Part shown: piece after piece, positions 1 through 10,347 of the stretch
Layout of the letters: every line of letters begins with the position of its first letter
How positions within the stretch are numbered: the first letter of the stretch is position 1
Assembly: GCA_030705885.1 (NCBI GenBank)
Contig: JAUZPN010000003.1
Span: 1 to 54,353 of the forward strand
Origin: Bacillota bacterium
GTDB lineage: Bacteria; Bacillota; Clostridia; Clostridiales; Clostridiaceae
Length of the DNA: 54,353 nucleotides
Direction: 5' to 3'
Made by a program: the position numbers and the translations under genes
The notes under the pieces: generated by a model
What the model saw: only the letters and a program-made list of their open reading frames with translations
The model's database searches: none
Told to the model about the DNA's origin: nothing

Positions 1-3000
1 ACATATGCAGTAAAAAGCGGAATGATTGATTCTGATACAGCAGGTGCTGTATATGATATTAGAAAGAGAACAGCAGCACCAATATTTAGTGTAGCAGCAG
101 GAACATATACAACATCAAAAACAATTACAATTACATCATCAACTGCAGGAGCAACTATAAGATATACAACAGATGGTACAATTCCAACAGTAACATCAGC
201 AGTGTATAGTGGACCAATAATTTTATCAAAAGATGCAATATTAAAAGCCTATGCAGTAAATACTGATATGGTAGATTCATATATTATAAGCAGTACTTAT
301 AAAATAAGTCAGAAAGGTGTACCAACTGGATTGACAGCGTCAGCAGTTACAAATACAAGTTTTACTTTGAATTGGAATGCTGTAACTGATGTTACTGGAG
401 TTAAAAGCTATGATGTATATAATGGAACACAGTTGGTTGGTACTACTAATTCATCGACATTAACTCTAAATGTGACAGGTCTTATAACAAATACCACCTA
501 TAGTTTTGTTGTAAAATCAAAAGATGCTTCTTCAAATATTATAGCAGTAAGTAATCCTCTTACAGTAAGAACAACAGGAGATAATGCAGATTTAATAGTA
601 ACAGATATTGATTATAAACCTAGCTTGCCATGTGAAGGTGAAGATGTAACTTTTAGTGCAACAATCAAGAATATAGGAAAAGCTGCTACACCAGAAGGTG
701 TTACAAATAAAATACAATTCAGTTTGGATGGAGGAAACTCTTTTGTTTGGGTAGATAATTACAGCAGATCATTAGAACCAGGTCAATCTGTAACCTTAAG
801 AGTTAATGCAGGAAACACAGGAACTGTTTGGAATGCCATTGCAGGAAATCATATTATTAAAGCTGTTGTAAATCCACAAAAACTAATTTATGAAGGAAAC
901 TACAGCAATAATGCATATACTGAAAAAATGGTTATAAATAAGCCATGTGATTTAGTAGTAACTAATATAACATTAGGATCTGGAAATGCAGTATCATCAG
1001 TTCCTAATACTATAAGTGCAACTGTTAAGAATATTGGACAAGGAAGCAGTCCTGCTGGCAGAACTATTAGAGTAGATTTCTATATTGGTACTAGCAAGTT
1101 AGCTTCATATTGGTCAGATGATTATAATTGGTCAATAGAACCAAATCAATCAGTAACATTAACTTCAAATTGGGGATTGTCAAATAAGGCAGGCTGGAAA
1201 ACATCAGCAGGAAATCATACACTAACAGCTGTAGTAGATTCACTTAATACTATTAAGGAAACTAATGAAACTGATAACAGCTTTTTAAAAATAGTACCTG
1301 TAACTGATACAGGCACATTAGATCCAAATTATGATTATGATGGAGATGGATTAACCACAGCACAAGAACAGCTTATTGGGACTGATCCACTTAATGCAGA
1401 TACTGATGGTGATGGCATAAGTGACTATGATGAAATTAATGTATACAATACTGATCCATTGAATGCTGATACTGATAGAGATGGAGTATATGATGGCATT
1501 GAAATAAAAATGGGAACAGATCCATTGACACTAAATACAAACGTAAATACGAAAATTACTAGAACTGCACAAACTCCTGATAGTAGTGTTGTTGTTACAG
1601 CACATGGAAATATTAATACTTTTGGAGCACCTTTGCAGGTAGTAAAATATGATAATGTATTACTTAATGGACTTAAAGGTATAATAGGAAAGCCAATAGA
1701 AATATCAATGGGCGGATACAAGGCAGATAGTGCAGATATAACTTTTAAATATAATGTGAATAAGTTGAATGGTGTTTCTGAGGATAACATGATTATATAT
1801 CAGGTTGATCCAGGTTCTAAAAAATTAGTGCCAGTTTCAAAAAGTAAATTAACAATTAATAAGGTTTTAAAAACTGTTACAGGAAATCTAAGCCAAGCAG
1901 ATGGTATATATGTGCTTGGAGATTGTAATATTCAAACTGATTTATCAAATGTTGATATTGTATTTGCTATAGATGAATCAGGAAGTATGGATTATAATGA
2001 TCCAGTTGTTAATAGAGTGTCTGCTGTAAGACAATTTATACTAAATAAAGAGGACAGTGAGAGAATAGGATTAGTAACCTTTAATAGTATTGCTTCAATA
2101 GTACAAAATCTAACAAATGATAAAGACACTTTAGTTACTGCAATGGATGACGATAGACTAAATAATACTGGATATTCAACTAACATAGGAGGGGCATTAA
2201 CTGAATCAGAAATTGTATTGGATAAAAATAATACTAGTACTATTAAGGAACTGAAGGTAGTAATATTATTAACAGATGGTAATAATGATACAGGATCAAC
2301 TGATGATGATGTTTCAGCTAAAAGTCAAATACTTAATCAAAAACATGATATTACAATAGATACTGTAGCTTTAGGTTCACAAGTAAATGGAACTCTTCTT
2401 CAGGAGATTGCAAGTGCAGGAAAAGGAAAAAATTTCACATTAAAGGATGCATCACAAATATCATCATTATACAGTGATTTATCAAAGGAAATAGCACTTA
2501 AGAAAGGTTCAACAGAATGGTACAATCCTACTATTTCAAAATATGATAATAAGCATCAAGTTGTTACAAATTTAGTTAAATTAGGTTATACAGATGCTGC
2601 TTCAAATTTTGAAAATGATGTAAATAAATTTTTAGGAGAATATTATGATGGTTCAATTTCATTAAAAGATGAATTAGCTAATATTACTATTGATAGAACT
2701 ATAAGTTTGATAAATTTCACTAATAAAGCTTTAGAAGGAAAATATATTAAAAGATTTAGTGTAGATAGTTTAGTGCCAAGTAAAGAATGTATAGATTTTA
2801 TAAGTCTATATGAAACATATGCTCAGTATCCATATCCAGATAAAGATGGTAAAATGACAATAGGATTTGGACATGTATTGCTTCCAGGTGAAAGTTATCC
2901 TAATGGTATCACAGGTGATGAAGCTAAAGCATTATTGCTAAAAGAGATTAAAGGAGGTAAGTATTGTACTACTAGTCTTGATCCTTTTCTTAGAACAAAT

Positions 3001-3303
3001 AATATAAAGTTAACTCAATATCAGTATGATGCATTAGTAAGCTTTACTTATAATGCTGGTGAATATATTTGGCTTAATAAAGTTGATGACTTTAAACTTA
3101 AATCATTGCTTTTAAGTGATAAATATACTGCTGATGATATACAGAATTCAATGTTACCTTATGTTTATTCAGTTGATTCTAAAGGAGTGAAACATAAATT
3201 AGGAGGATTGTGGAGGCGTCAAATGGATCAAGCAGAAATGTTTAATACAGGAGATTATAAAGTAGATGAACGTCCAGTTCCACAAGGTCAAGGTTATGAA
3301 TAG
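1..3303 (+). CDS. Multidomain surface protein ending in VWA and GH24 lysozyme domains (5' end cut by window)
   Basis: The reading frame is open from base 1, so the true start lies upstream; the ATG at 22 is internal. Counting from that ATG, I see a chitobiase C-terminal-like repeat (about 17-95; the bases before it look like the end of another copy), fibronectin III (about 99-187), two CARDB-like domains (about 188-430), calcium-binding DxDGDG repeats (about 438-503), a VWA domain with the MIDAS motif DESGSM near 651, and a C-terminal T4-type lysozyme domain. The lysozyme has the GH24 spacing Glu931-x8-Asp940-x5-Thr946, followed by TIGFGH. It is probably an extracellular peptidoglycan-cleaving or cell-surface adhesion protein. 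The export signal would be in the missing part. The domain order is clear; the biological role is inferred. Confidence 0.85.
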   Translation, partial: TYAVKSGMIDSDTAGAVYDIRKRTAAPIFSVAAGTYTTSKTITITSSTAGATIRYTTDGTIPTVTSAVYSGPIILSKDAILKAYAVNTDMVDSYIISSTYKISQKGVPTGLTASAVTNTSFTLNWNAVTDVTGVKSYDVYNGTQLVGTTNSSTLTLNVTGLITNTTYSFVVKSKDASSNIIAVSNPLTVRTTGDNADLIVTDIDYKPSLPCEGEDVTFSATIKNIGKAATPEGVTNKIQFSLDGGNSFVWVDNYSRSLEPGQSVTLRVNAGNTGTVWNAIAGNHIIKAVVNPQKLIYEGNYSNNAYTEKMVINKPCDLVVTNITLGSGNAVSSVPNTISATVKNIGQGSSPAGRTIRVDFYIGTSKLASYWSDDYNWSIEPNQSVTLTSNWGLSNKAGWKTSAGNHTLTAVVDSLNTIKETNETDNSFLKIVPVTDTGTLDPNYDYDGDGLTTAQEQLIGTDPLNADTDGDGISDYDEINVYNTDPLNADTDRDGVYDGIEIKMGTDPLTLNTNVNTKITRTAQTPDSSVVVTAHGNINTFGAPLQVVKYDNVLLNGLKGIIGKPIEISMGGYKADSADITFKYNVNKLNGVSEDNMIIYQVDPGSKKLVPVSKSKLTINKVLKTVTGNLSQADGIYVLGDCNIQTDLSNVDIVFAIDESGSMDYNDPVVNRVSAVRQFILNKEDSERIGLVTFNSIASIVQNLTNDKDTLVTAMDDDRLNNTGYSTNIGGALTESEIVLDKNNTSTIKELKVVILLTDGNNDTGSTDDDVSAKSQILNQKHDITIDTVALGSQVNGTLLQEIASAGKGKNFTLKDASQISSLYSDLSKEIALKKGSTEWYNPTISKYDNKHQVVTNLVKLGYTDAASNFENDVNKFLGEYYDGSISLKDELANITIDRTISLINFTNKALEGKYIKRFSVDSLVPSKECIDFISLYETYAQYPYPDKDGKMTIGFGHVLLPGESYPNGITGDEAKALLLKEIKGGKYCTTSLDPFLRTNNIKLTQYQYDALVSFTYNAGEYIWLNKVDDFKLKSLLLSDKYTADDIQNSMLPYVYSVDSKGVKHKLGGLWRRQMDQAEMFNTGDYKVDERPVPQGQGYE

Positions 3304-3348
3304 AAAATATTTAAATAAATATATAAATATATAAAGGAGGTAATAAAA

Positions 3349-3975
3349 ATGAAAAAAATATGTACCTATTTAGTGGCTTTAACTATTGTGTTATCAATAA
3401 ATGGTTGTTCAGGATCACATGTAAGTAATAGTTCTAAACAAAAAGTAGATTCTAAAAACCAAGTGGTAAAAAATCAAAATATAACTCCAAGCATTACTCC
3501 AACTAATACTCAGGATAATTCAAATGAAAATAGTGTACAAGAATCCCCTACTGATATAGATTCTAGTCAAAATTCAAACAAAGGAATCAATAAGACAACA
3601 CAATATAGTTTTTTTGGAAATTGGGAAGTAAAAGGAGTAATTGGATATGCTAAAGTTTTCAGTGAAGATGATGGAAAAGATGTCGAAGGTAAAAAACTAA
3701 CATTTTCAGGTGAAAGTGCTAGTTCTAATGGTGACATATGTAAAAATCCTATTTATAAAGTTACGCAAATTGATAAATATGACTTTGAAAGTGGATATGG
3801 AATTAATAAATTTAGAGATTTAGGCATAAATGGAAATTCAATTTCAGAAGTTTTAGTTTCAAAGGAAGATGGAAAAGAGTGGGAGGGAAGCGGAGCATTC
3901 TTTTATGTAAAAGATGAAAATACCTTGATTATTGATGCAGGAGGTAGATTTTATGAAGTGGTGAGGGTAAAATAA
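3349..3975 (+). CDS. Lipocalin-like lipoprotein
   Basis: This 208-residue protein begins with a basic, hydrophobic signal peptide and a lipobox (SINGC), so it should be lipidated and anchored outside the membrane. A Ser/Asn/Gln/Thr-rich linker (about residues 22-85) leads to one compact domain that starts with the WEVKGV strand and ends YVKDENTLIIDAGGRFYEVVRV. The same pattern (W-x-V at the start, GxQFYVKDDSTLIM near the end) recurs in the next genes, so it belongs to a local paralogous family. The start at 3349 has an AAGGAGG site nine bases upstream. I do not know a function; a beta-barrel lipocalin-type fold is a guess from strand pattern and size. Confidence 0.8.
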   Translation: MKKICTYLVALTIVLSINGCSGSHVSNSSKQKVDSKNQVVKNQNITPSITPTNTQDNSNENSVQESPTDIDSSQNSNKGINKTTQYSFFGNWEVKGVIGYAKVFSEDDGKDVEGKKLTFSGESASSNGDICKNPIYKVTQIDKYDFESGYGINKFRDLGINGNSISEVLVSKEDGKEWEGSGAFFYVKDENTLIIDAGGRFYEVVRVK

Positions 3976-3991
3976 ATCTGAAGTAAACATC

Positions 3992-4149
3992 AGGGATTAT
4001 TTATAGGAATAGAAGTTGCTGATAATGATAATATAATTGGATCACAATTTTATGTAAAAGATGATTCAACACTAATTATGTTTTACCAAGGAGCATATTA
4101 TGAACTCACAAGAATTTCTTATATAGAAAAACCCATTATTGTATTCTAA
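3992..4149 (+). pseudogene. 3' fragment of a lipocalin-like gene
   Basis: The stretch can be read as about 52 codons ending at a TAA and has no start or upstream part. Its nucleotide sequence from about 3999 to 4122 is almost identical to 6132-6249, the 3' end of the tandem-domain gene downstream, with only a few substitutions. It is therefore a relic of a recent local duplication, left after most of the copy was deleted. Confidence 0.8.
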
Positions 4150-4211
4150 TGGAAATATTAATTTTCAGAGTGAAATAGAAATATCCATGTAACTGGTGGT
4201 AATATAAAAAT

Positions 4212-4268
4212 AAAGGGCTTAAATCGAGGTCGCTTTTTCAGTGACCTCGCATAAAGCTCTTTGTTTTT
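4212..4268 (+). terminator. Rho-independent terminator after the lipocalin-like gene and its relic
   Basis: A long hairpin has an inner GAGGTC/GACCTC stem and outer arms AAAGGGCTTA/TAAAGCTCTTT, followed by GTTTTT. It sits between the 3' fragment and the next lipoprotein gene. Confidence 0.75.
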
Positions 4269-4338
4269 ATACTAAATTGAGATATATATAAATATGGTGC
4301 CTTAGTTCCCTTTAGACTTAATATGGAGGGTTGTGAAA

Positions 4339-5039
4339 ATGAAAAAATATATAAATATTCTAATAGTGTTTATAGTATTTATGTTAATAGCTGGCTGCAG
4401 TTCTAACATTAAAAAAATAATAAAAAAGATCTGAGTTCTAAAAATTCAAATAATAATACATTAGTAAGTATAAGCCCAAATAAAATTAGTCCTAAAATAT
4501 CAGATTCAAATAGTACTAATAATTCAGAAAATAATGTATCAACTAGTATAGACTTAAATGAATGTAGTACTCCAACACCAAATTTAAATTATAATCAAAA
4601 TACACCAACTAATGCAGAATTAAATGAAAATAATGTTTCAACAGCAGACTTAGCTCCTTTCTTAGGAGAATGGAATGCTACTAGGCGTTTGCTAATACCA
4701 AGAGCTTATTCTGATGAAGATTTAAAAGAAGCAGATATGCTTGGTGAAAAAATTATCATAAAATCTGATCTTTTTAGTTTTTCAAGTTATGAATATAAAA
4801 ATCCATATTATAAGGTTTCAGAAATAACAAATGGCCAATTTGTGAAGGATAACAATAATTTTATTTGTTCACAGTTAATGCAATTAAATATATGTAAAAC
4901 ATCTACTATTAAAAAACTAGATGTTTATCAAGATAAAAGTTTAGGATTTTTAGTTGAAACATTTTATTTTGAAGACGATAGCACTATAATTACAAATGAT
5001 AATTATTATGCTTTCTTTGAGTTGAAGAAGATAAAATAA
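4339..5039 (+). pseudogene. Frameshifted lipocalin-like lipoprotein
   Basis: An ATG at 4339 with a GGAGG site 5' of it opens a lipoprotein signal peptide with lipobox LIAGC, but this frame ends at a TGA at 4432. A second frame, open from about 4428 to 5039, continues with a Ser/Asn/Thr-rich linker and a domain like those of the neighbours (FLGEWNATRRL at the start, FYFEDDSTIITNDNYYAFFEL at the end). One extra A in the A-rich run at 4411-4427 would join the two. The gene is therefore broken by a one-base deletion, or is phase-variable or slippage-read at this run, or the sequence has an error there. Restored, it would be about 230 residues. Confidence 0.8.
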
Positions 5040-5169
5040 TATAAAAAATTTTAATTGGTTTTAATTAAAATAGGACTTTAATCTACAAAGATTTTATTGT
5101 TTTGTATTGATACATCTACTTAAGTTTTGACCAAGCCTAGTTCAGATGAAGGATAAGGGAGGTTTTGAA

Positions 5170-6285
5170 ATGGCAAAATATAAAAAAAATATAGTTATAA
5201 TAATTACTATATTTTTTATAGTGTTTTTAATTTCAAGTGTTATTGTATTTTTGCATAGCAGAAATGCTAAAACAAATACTAAAAATATAACTGCTGCTAC
5301 AAAGAATAACAAGCAAACCATTAGTACAGAAAACATTGATAAATCACCTAACAGTAAATCTGATGTAAATAGCAGAGATTCTTTATATAAAATGTTTTAT
5401 GGCAAATGGAAAGTAAATAAAGTTTTAGCTGTGGATGTAAGGATTGGACCTAGTAAAGATTACAAGGATATAATTGGGAAAACCATTGAGTATTCTTATA
5501 ACAATATTAAAATTGATGATATAGAAATGCTTAATAATCCTGAATATGATTTTATTTTAGCACCAACCGAACCCAATACTTGTGTTATTGAAACTCTTCC
5601 ATCAATTAGTGAATTAGGCATACAAGGAAAATATTTTGCAGCAGTTGATGTTGCTAACCGTTTTAATTCATCAGAAGTTATGATTGGAGGGCAATTTTAT
5701 ATAAAGGATAATTTAACATTAATTATGTTTGATAATTATGCATATTATGAACTTACAAGAATCTCTAATGATGAAAGTCCTAATATTGGGTTTTCAAATG
5801 ATGCATTAAAAAATGCAACTACAAAGAAAACTAATGGAGGTAATTACAATACAACTAAGGATAATTTTAGAGATCCCTTATACAAACTATTTTATGGTGA
5901 ATGGAAAATAAATAGAGTTTTAGCTGTAGATGAAAAAAAAGGATCTAGTAAAGAGTCTAAAAATATAATTGGTAAGACTATTGAATATTCATATGATAAT
6001 ATTAAATTTAATAAAAATATAAAAATTGATAAACCTATATATCATTTTATACTTGCACCAACAGAACCAGATAAGACAATTATAGAAAACCTCCCATCTA
6101 TTAAGGAACTAGGTATGCAGGGAAAATATTTTATAGGAATAGAAGTTGCTGATAATGCTGATATAATTGGATCACAATTTTATGTAAAAGATGATTCAAC
6201 ACTAATTATGTTTTACCAAGGAACATATTATGAACTCACAAGAATTTCTCACACAGAAGATACTGCTATTGGATTCCCAGGATAA
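5170..6285 (+). CDS. Membrane-anchored protein with two tandem lipocalin-like domains
   Basis: I place the start at ATG 5170, seven bases after a GGGAGG site at 5157-5162; an in-frame ATG at 5146 lies before that site and is unlikely. The 371-residue product has a short basic N-terminus, one transmembrane segment (about residues 8-30), a polar linker, and two copies of a roughly 130-residue domain (about 73-205 and 235-365). The copies share LYKxFYGxWKxNxVLAVD, IIGKTIEYSY and FILAPTEP, and both end with YYELTRIS. The N-terminus lacks a lipobox, so anchoring is by the helix. It is an internal duplication within the same family as the two genes before it. Function is unknown. Confidence 0.8.
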   Translation: MAKYKKNIVIIITIFFIVFLISSVIVFLHSRNAKTNTKNITAATKNNKQTISTENIDKSPNSKSDVNSRDSLYKMFYGKWKVNKVLAVDVRIGPSKDYKDIIGKTIEYSYNNIKIDDIEMLNNPEYDFILAPTEPNTCVIETLPSISELGIQGKYFAAVDVANRFNSSEVMIGGQFYIKDNLTLIMFDNYAYYELTRISNDESPNIGFSNDALKNATTKKTNGGNYNTTKDNFRDPLYKLFYGEWKINRVLAVDEKKGSSKESKNIIGKTIEYSYDNIKFNKNIKIDKPIYHFILAPTEPDKTIIENLPSIKELGMQGKYFIGIEVADNADIIGSQFYVKDDSTLIMFYQGTYYELTRISHTEDTAIGFPG

Positions 6286-6310
6286 TGATAAAAATGATTG
6301 AGTTTTGATG

Positions 6311-6405
6311 GTATACTATTCTTGGTTACAAAGTCTCATATATATATTTAAAATCTGTTTATCATAAGTGCTTAAATATAAATAAATGTGGTAAAATAAT
6401 AGTAA
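6311..6405. repeat. Degenerate copy of the 100-bp palindrome
   Basis: The left arm TATACTATTCTTGGTTACAAAG matches the left arm of the better copies at 19733 and 50427. The right arm (ATAAATGTGG...ATAGTA) is degraded. Confidence 0.5.
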
Positions 6406-6429
6406 TGAGGAATATAAGGAGTGAACAGA

Positions 6430-7671
6430 TTGGAAAAGGAATTTAATATCACAGGAACTTGTATACCAGAAAAACATTATATGGTTAATATATCAAGCAA
6501 AATAGACTCAGTAACTAAATTGATTGAAAAGGAAAAATATTTTATTATAAATCGACCAAGGCAGTATGGTAAGACTACAACACTGTTTATTTTATACACA
6601 AGATTAAAAAATGATAATAGTTATTTACCAATAAAAATAAGTTTTGAAGGAATAGGAGACGAAATTTTCGAGAAAGAAGAACTTTTTTCACAAGGCTTTT
6701 TAGATTTAATAAGTACAAATCTTTCTTTTATTTCCGAAGAACTATCTGACTTTATAGATAAGCAAAAAGATGAAATAAAATCATTAAAGGATTTATCGAA
6801 GTTTATAACAAAAATTATTATAAAAGCGAATAAAAAAGTAGTACTGATGATAGATGAGGTAGATAAAAGCAGTAACAATCAAATGTTCTTAAGCTTTCTT
6901 GGTATGCTTAGAAATAAATATTTACTTAGAAATGAAGGCAGTGACTATACTTTTCATAGTGTTGTTTTAGCTGGCATACATGATGTTAAGAGCTTGAAAT
7001 TAAAGATAAGACCTGATGAAGAACATAAATACAACAGCCCATGGAATATAGCTGCAGATTTTAATGTAGATATGAGCTTTTCTAAGGAAGAGATAGCAAC
7101 AATGCTTATAGATTATTCTAATACAACAGGTGTAAAGCTTGATAAAGAATATTTTTCACAGAAACTATATTTTTATACTTCTGGATATCCTTTTCTAGTG
7201 AGTAAGCTTTGTAAAACAATAGATGAAAATATAATGGATAGAGAAAAATTAGAGTGGAAGAAAGAATATATGGAAAAGGCAGTTAAGGAACTCCTTAATG
7301 ATAGTAACACCAATTTTGACAGTGTTATAAAAAATATTGAAAATAATAAGAATATATATAATATGGTAGATAACATGCTTATAAATGGTACTAAAATTGA
7401 TTATAATTTGTATAATCCTAACATAAATCTAGGTGTATTATATGGAATATTTAAAAATGATAATGGAAGATTAAATATTAACAATAAGGTGTATGAACAG
7501 CTTATTTATGATTATATGATTTCGAAAATTCAGACAACAATGAGCTATGACAATTATAATGAAAAAACAATTTTTATAAAGGCAGATGGAAACTTGGATG
7601 TGAAAAAAATTCTAATTAAGTTTCAAGAATTTATGAAGCATGAGTATTCAAATATAAAAGAGAAAAATTAA
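6430..7671 (+). CDS. AAA-like ATPase domain protein
   Basis: The start is chosen as TTG 6430 because AAGGAG ends at 6421, eight bases upstream; a GTG at 6421 would overlap the binding site itself. The 413-residue product has a Walker A-type loop NRPRQYGKTT (about residues 40-50) and a Walker B-type strand VVLMIDEVDK (about 137-147). It resembles the 'AAA-like' family (PF14516 type) common as single genes in clostridia. These are often multi-copy and of unknown role, possibly linked to signalling or conflict systems. There is no second domain, transmembrane helix or partner gene, and it stands alone with its own terminator. Confidence 0.75.
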   Translation: MEKEFNITGTCIPEKHYMVNISSKIDSVTKLIEKEKYFIINRPRQYGKTTTLFILYTRLKNDNSYLPIKISFEGIGDEIFEKEELFSQGFLDLISTNLSFISEELSDFIDKQKDEIKSLKDLSKFITKIIIKANKKVVLMIDEVDKSSNNQMFLSFLGMLRNKYLLRNEGSDYTFHSVVLAGIHDVKSLKLKIRPDEEHKYNSPWNIAADFNVDMSFSKEEIATMLIDYSNTTGVKLDKEYFSQKLYFYTSGYPFLVSKLCKTIDENIMDREKLEWKKEYMEKAVKELLNDSNTNFDSVIKNIENNKNIYNMVDNMLINGTKIDYNLYNPNINLGVLYGIFKNDNGRLNINNKVYEQLIYDYMISKIQTTMSYDNYNEKTIFIKADGNLDVKKILIKFQEFMKHEYSNIKEKN

Positions 7672-7697
7672 ATAATTAAATTTTTGAATTATTATAG

Positions 7698-7741
7698 ACT
7701 TTTATGGGAAAAATGATTATAAACCATAAAAGTTTTTTTTA
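7698..7741 (+). terminator. Terminator after the AAA-like ATPase gene
   Basis: Arms ACTTTTATGG (7698-7707) and ACCATAAAAGT pair around a loop of about 14 bases and run straight into eight T residues. Confidence 0.85.
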
Positions 7742-8089
7742 TATCTTTAATAGATACAAGAAACAAAATTTCAAAAAAACGCATGTTATTTTGCCATAAT
7801 ATTAAAATTTTGCAACGATTAAAAAAATTTTGATTTATATATTATTATATTGATGATAAATTATCAAAAAAAGCTTGTAAAAAGAGGCTAAAATAAGATA
7901 ATGTCATTATTTATACGTTTACATTTGAAAGGTAATAAATTTATATTTAATGAATTGATATTGTTGAAATCAATTTAATTATGTATTATCATATTATCAA
8001 AGAGAAACAAGCTATTTTTATGCTGATAGCCTGTTTGTGCTGTTTACGTTATTATAATTAATTTCAGAAAATGAAAGGGGAAAAATTAA
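7742..8089 (+). other. Leader and promoter region of amt
   Basis: No gene is visible in this very A/T-rich stretch. One imperfect hairpin, AAACAAGCTAT/ATAGCCTGTTT, lies at about 8006-8036, roughly 55 bases before the amt start. It has no T-run after it, so it is not a standard terminator; it may be a regulatory RNA structure. I could not pick a confident -35/-10 pair. Confidence 0.3.
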
Positions 8090-9361
8090 ATGCCATCATC
8101 AGTTAATGGAGTTGATACACTATTTGTTATTATAAGCTCCGCACTAGTTCTATTAATGACACCTGCTTTAGCATTATTTTATGGAGGTATGGTTAGAAGA
8201 AAAAATGTATTAAGTACAACTATGCATAGTTATGCATCAATTGCAATTGTTTCAATACAATGGGTACTTATTGGATATACTTTAGCTTTTGGACCTGATT
8301 TTCATGGGATAGTTGGAGGATTAAATTGGTTTGGATTAAATGGAGTAGGTATAAATCCTAATCCAGATTATGCAGCAACAATTCCACATCAAGTTTATAT
8401 GATTTTTCAATTAATGTTTGCTATTATTACACCTGCTTTAATTTCTGGTTCTTATGCAGAAAGAATGAGATTTTCAGCATTTCTTGCATTTACACTTCTT
8501 TGGACAACATTTATATATGATCCTGTAGCTCATTGGGTATGGGGAACAGGTGGATGGATAAGAAATTTAGGTGCATTAGATTTTGCAGGAGGGAATGTAG
8601 TTCATGTAAGCTCAGGAGTTTCTGCATTAGTTGCCGCAATAGTATTAGGCAAGAGAAGAAAAGGTAAAGCAATGAAGCCGCATAATTTACCAATGACAGT
8701 TTTAGGAGCTGGTCTTTTATGGTTTGGATGGTTTGGATTTAATGCTGGCAGTGCATTAGCAGTAAATGGTGTAGCGATTAATGCATTTTTAACAACAAAT
8801 ACATCTGCAGCAGCAGCAGCTATTGCATGGTTAGCCTGCGAATGGTTTGCTACTAAAAAACCTACAGTACTTGGAGTAGCCAGTGGAGCCGTATCAGGAT
8901 TGGTTGCAATAACACCAGGAGCAGGTTATGTAACACCTTTATCAGCAATTTTAATAGGACTTATTGGTGGAAGCATATGTTTCTTCTCTGTATCATTTAT
9001 GAAACAAAAGCTAGGCTATGATGATGCTTTAGATGCTTTTGGATGTCATGGTGTAGGTGGTACTTGGGGAGGAATTGCAACAGGAATATTTGCGTCAGCT
9101 AGTGTAAATCAAGCTTCAGCAGATGCATTAAAGCTTGGAAGATTACATCTTATAGGAGTTCAAGTATTAAGTATAGTAGCAATATATGCTTATGCAGCTG
9201 TCGTTACTTTTGTTATATTAAAACTTGTTAATCTTGTATTTAAGTTAAGAGTTAGTAAAGATGAAGAAGATTCAGGTATTGATATTTCAGTTCATGGTGA
9301 AGAGGCATATGGAGATTTTGCTTCTGAAGGCGGCATAGATGGAAAATATATAAGTGCATAA
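8090..9361 (+). CDS. amt: Ammonium transporter (Amt family)
   Basis: This 423-residue membrane protein carries the family signatures ALFYGGMVRRKN (about residues 24-36), DFAGGNVVHVSSG with the first pore histidine, and DAFGCHGVGGTWGG with the second pore histidine. About eleven hydrophobic segments span the length, matching the usual Amt topology. It conducts ammonium or ammonia into the cell. No GlnB/PII gene is adjacent, which is unlike many amt loci. The gene is monocistronic between two terminators and lies directly before the cyanophycin genes, so this stretch concerns nitrogen uptake and storage. The start has an AAAGGGG site at normal distance. Confidence 0.95.
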   Translation: MPSSVNGVDTLFVIISSALVLLMTPALALFYGGMVRRKNVLSTTMHSYASIAIVSIQWVLIGYTLAFGPDFHGIVGGLNWFGLNGVGINPNPDYAATIPHQVYMIFQLMFAIITPALISGSYAERMRFSAFLAFTLLWTTFIYDPVAHWVWGTGGWIRNLGALDFAGGNVVHVSSGVSALVAAIVLGKRRKGKAMKPHNLPMTVLGAGLLWFGWFGFNAGSALAVNGVAINAFLTTNTSAAAAAIAWLACEWFATKKPTVLGVASGAVSGLVAITPGAGYVTPLSAILIGLIGGSICFFSVSFMKQKLGYDDALDAFGCHGVGGTWGGIATGIFASASVNQASADALKLGRLHLIGVQVLSIVAIYAYAAVVTFVILKLVNLVFKLRVSKDEEDSGIDISVHGEEAYGDFASEGGIDGKYISA

Positions 9362-9382
9362 AGACTAAAAAAATAAAAAGTA

Positions 9383-9421
9383 AAAATCCACGTATTAATA
9401 ATATGTGGATTTTTACTTTTT
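9383..9421 (+). terminator. Terminator after amt
   Basis: AAAAATCCAC pairs with GTGGATTTTT around a short loop and is followed by ACTTTTTTTT. The A-rich 5' side could make it work in both directions. Confidence 0.85.
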
Positions 9422-9485
9422 TTTGAATAAATATTTTATTATTGGGTAAAATTAATGATATTGAATAAAGGATGAGGTGCTGATA

Positions 9486-10295
9486 TTGGATTATACAAAG
9501 GTTGGTAGAATTGTTATTATTGGTGGTGCAGAAGACAAAAAAGGTGAAAAAACTGTACTCAAGGATGTTTGCGAGGCTGTTGATAAAGAAAATGAGATAT
9601 TTGTCATAGCAACAGTAGCGACAGATCTGCCAGAAGAAACAGCAAATGAGTATATTAATATATTTCACACTCTTGGTGTTAAAAACATAGAAGTACTGAA
9701 TGTTAAAGAAAGAGAAGATGCTTATCAGAAAGAAAAAATAGAAATAATAGAAAAAGCTTCACTTGTGTTTTTTACTGGCGGTGATCAACTAAAAATTACA
9801 AGCCTTTTAGGCGGAACACCATTATACAATACCATTAAATCAAAATTTAAAAGTGGATGTGTTTTTGCAGGTACTTCGGCAGGTGCATCTGTTATGAGTG
9901 AAATAATGATAGTGTCAGGCTGGGATGAAGAATCACCTAAAAAAGGCACCCTTAAAATGTCATTAGGACTTGGACTTATTGAGGGAGTTGTAATAGACCA
10001 GCATTTTGATCAAAGGGGCAGGATTGGCAGGCTTCTTACTGGCATAGCACAAAATCCGCAGATTTTAGGTATAGGAATTGATGAAGATACTGCAATTGTA
10101 ATAGAGGGAATAGAAAGATTTTATGTAATAGGTTCAGGCGCTGTATATGTAATTGATGGAAGCAGTATTAGTCATACAAATGTATCACAGCAAAATCAGG
10201 AAGAGACGCTATCTATTTTTGATATTAAAATGCATGTTTTGAAAAAAGGCGACAAATTTGATCTATTAAAAAGAAAGCCATTTGAATATAGTTGA
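9486..10295 (+). CDS. cphB: Cyanophycinase
   Basis: Cyanophycinase hydrolyses the storage polymer cyanophycin to beta-Asp-Arg dipeptides. The 269-residue product has the N-terminal GRIVIIGGAEDK strand-loop, the TGGDQ motif (about residue 98), and the nucleophile elbow AGTSAGAS with the catalytic serine near residue 131, as in S51-family serine peptidases. I prefer the TTG at 9486 because GAGGTG lies six bases before it; GTG 9477 is the alternative. The polymer-making gene follows 87 bases downstream on the same strand, so synthesis and breakdown are probably co-transcribed. Confidence 0.93.
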   Translation: MDYTKVGRIVIIGGAEDKKGEKTVLKDVCEAVDKENEIFVIATVATDLPEETANEYINIFHTLGVKNIEVLNVKEREDAYQKEKIEIIEKASLVFFTGGDQLKITSLLGGTPLYNTIKSKFKSGCVFAGTSAGASVMSEIMIVSGWDEESPKKGTLKMSLGLGLIEGVVIDQHFDQRGRIGRLLTGIAQNPQILGIGIDEDTAIVIEGIERFYVIGSGAVYVIDGSSISHTNVSQQNQEETLSIFDIKMHVLKKGDKFDLLKRKPFEYS

Positions 10296-10347
10296 AATTT
10301 TAGAGTATGATATACATTTTTATTATTTATAACAGCATAAGAAATAC

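Noticed and set aside
1425-1790. A 121-residue minus-strand open frame inside the VWA-lysozyme gene
   Set aside because: It is the mirror of a repetitive calcium-binding region with strong codon bias on the plus strand.
7742-8089. A riboswitch in front of amt
   Set aside because: Only one imperfect hairpin is seen, with no known aptamer core and no following terminator.
9252-9668. A 138-residue minus-strand open frame across the end of amt and the start of cphB
   Set aside because: It runs antisense through two clear genes and a terminator, has no binding site, and its composition is that of a shadow frame.
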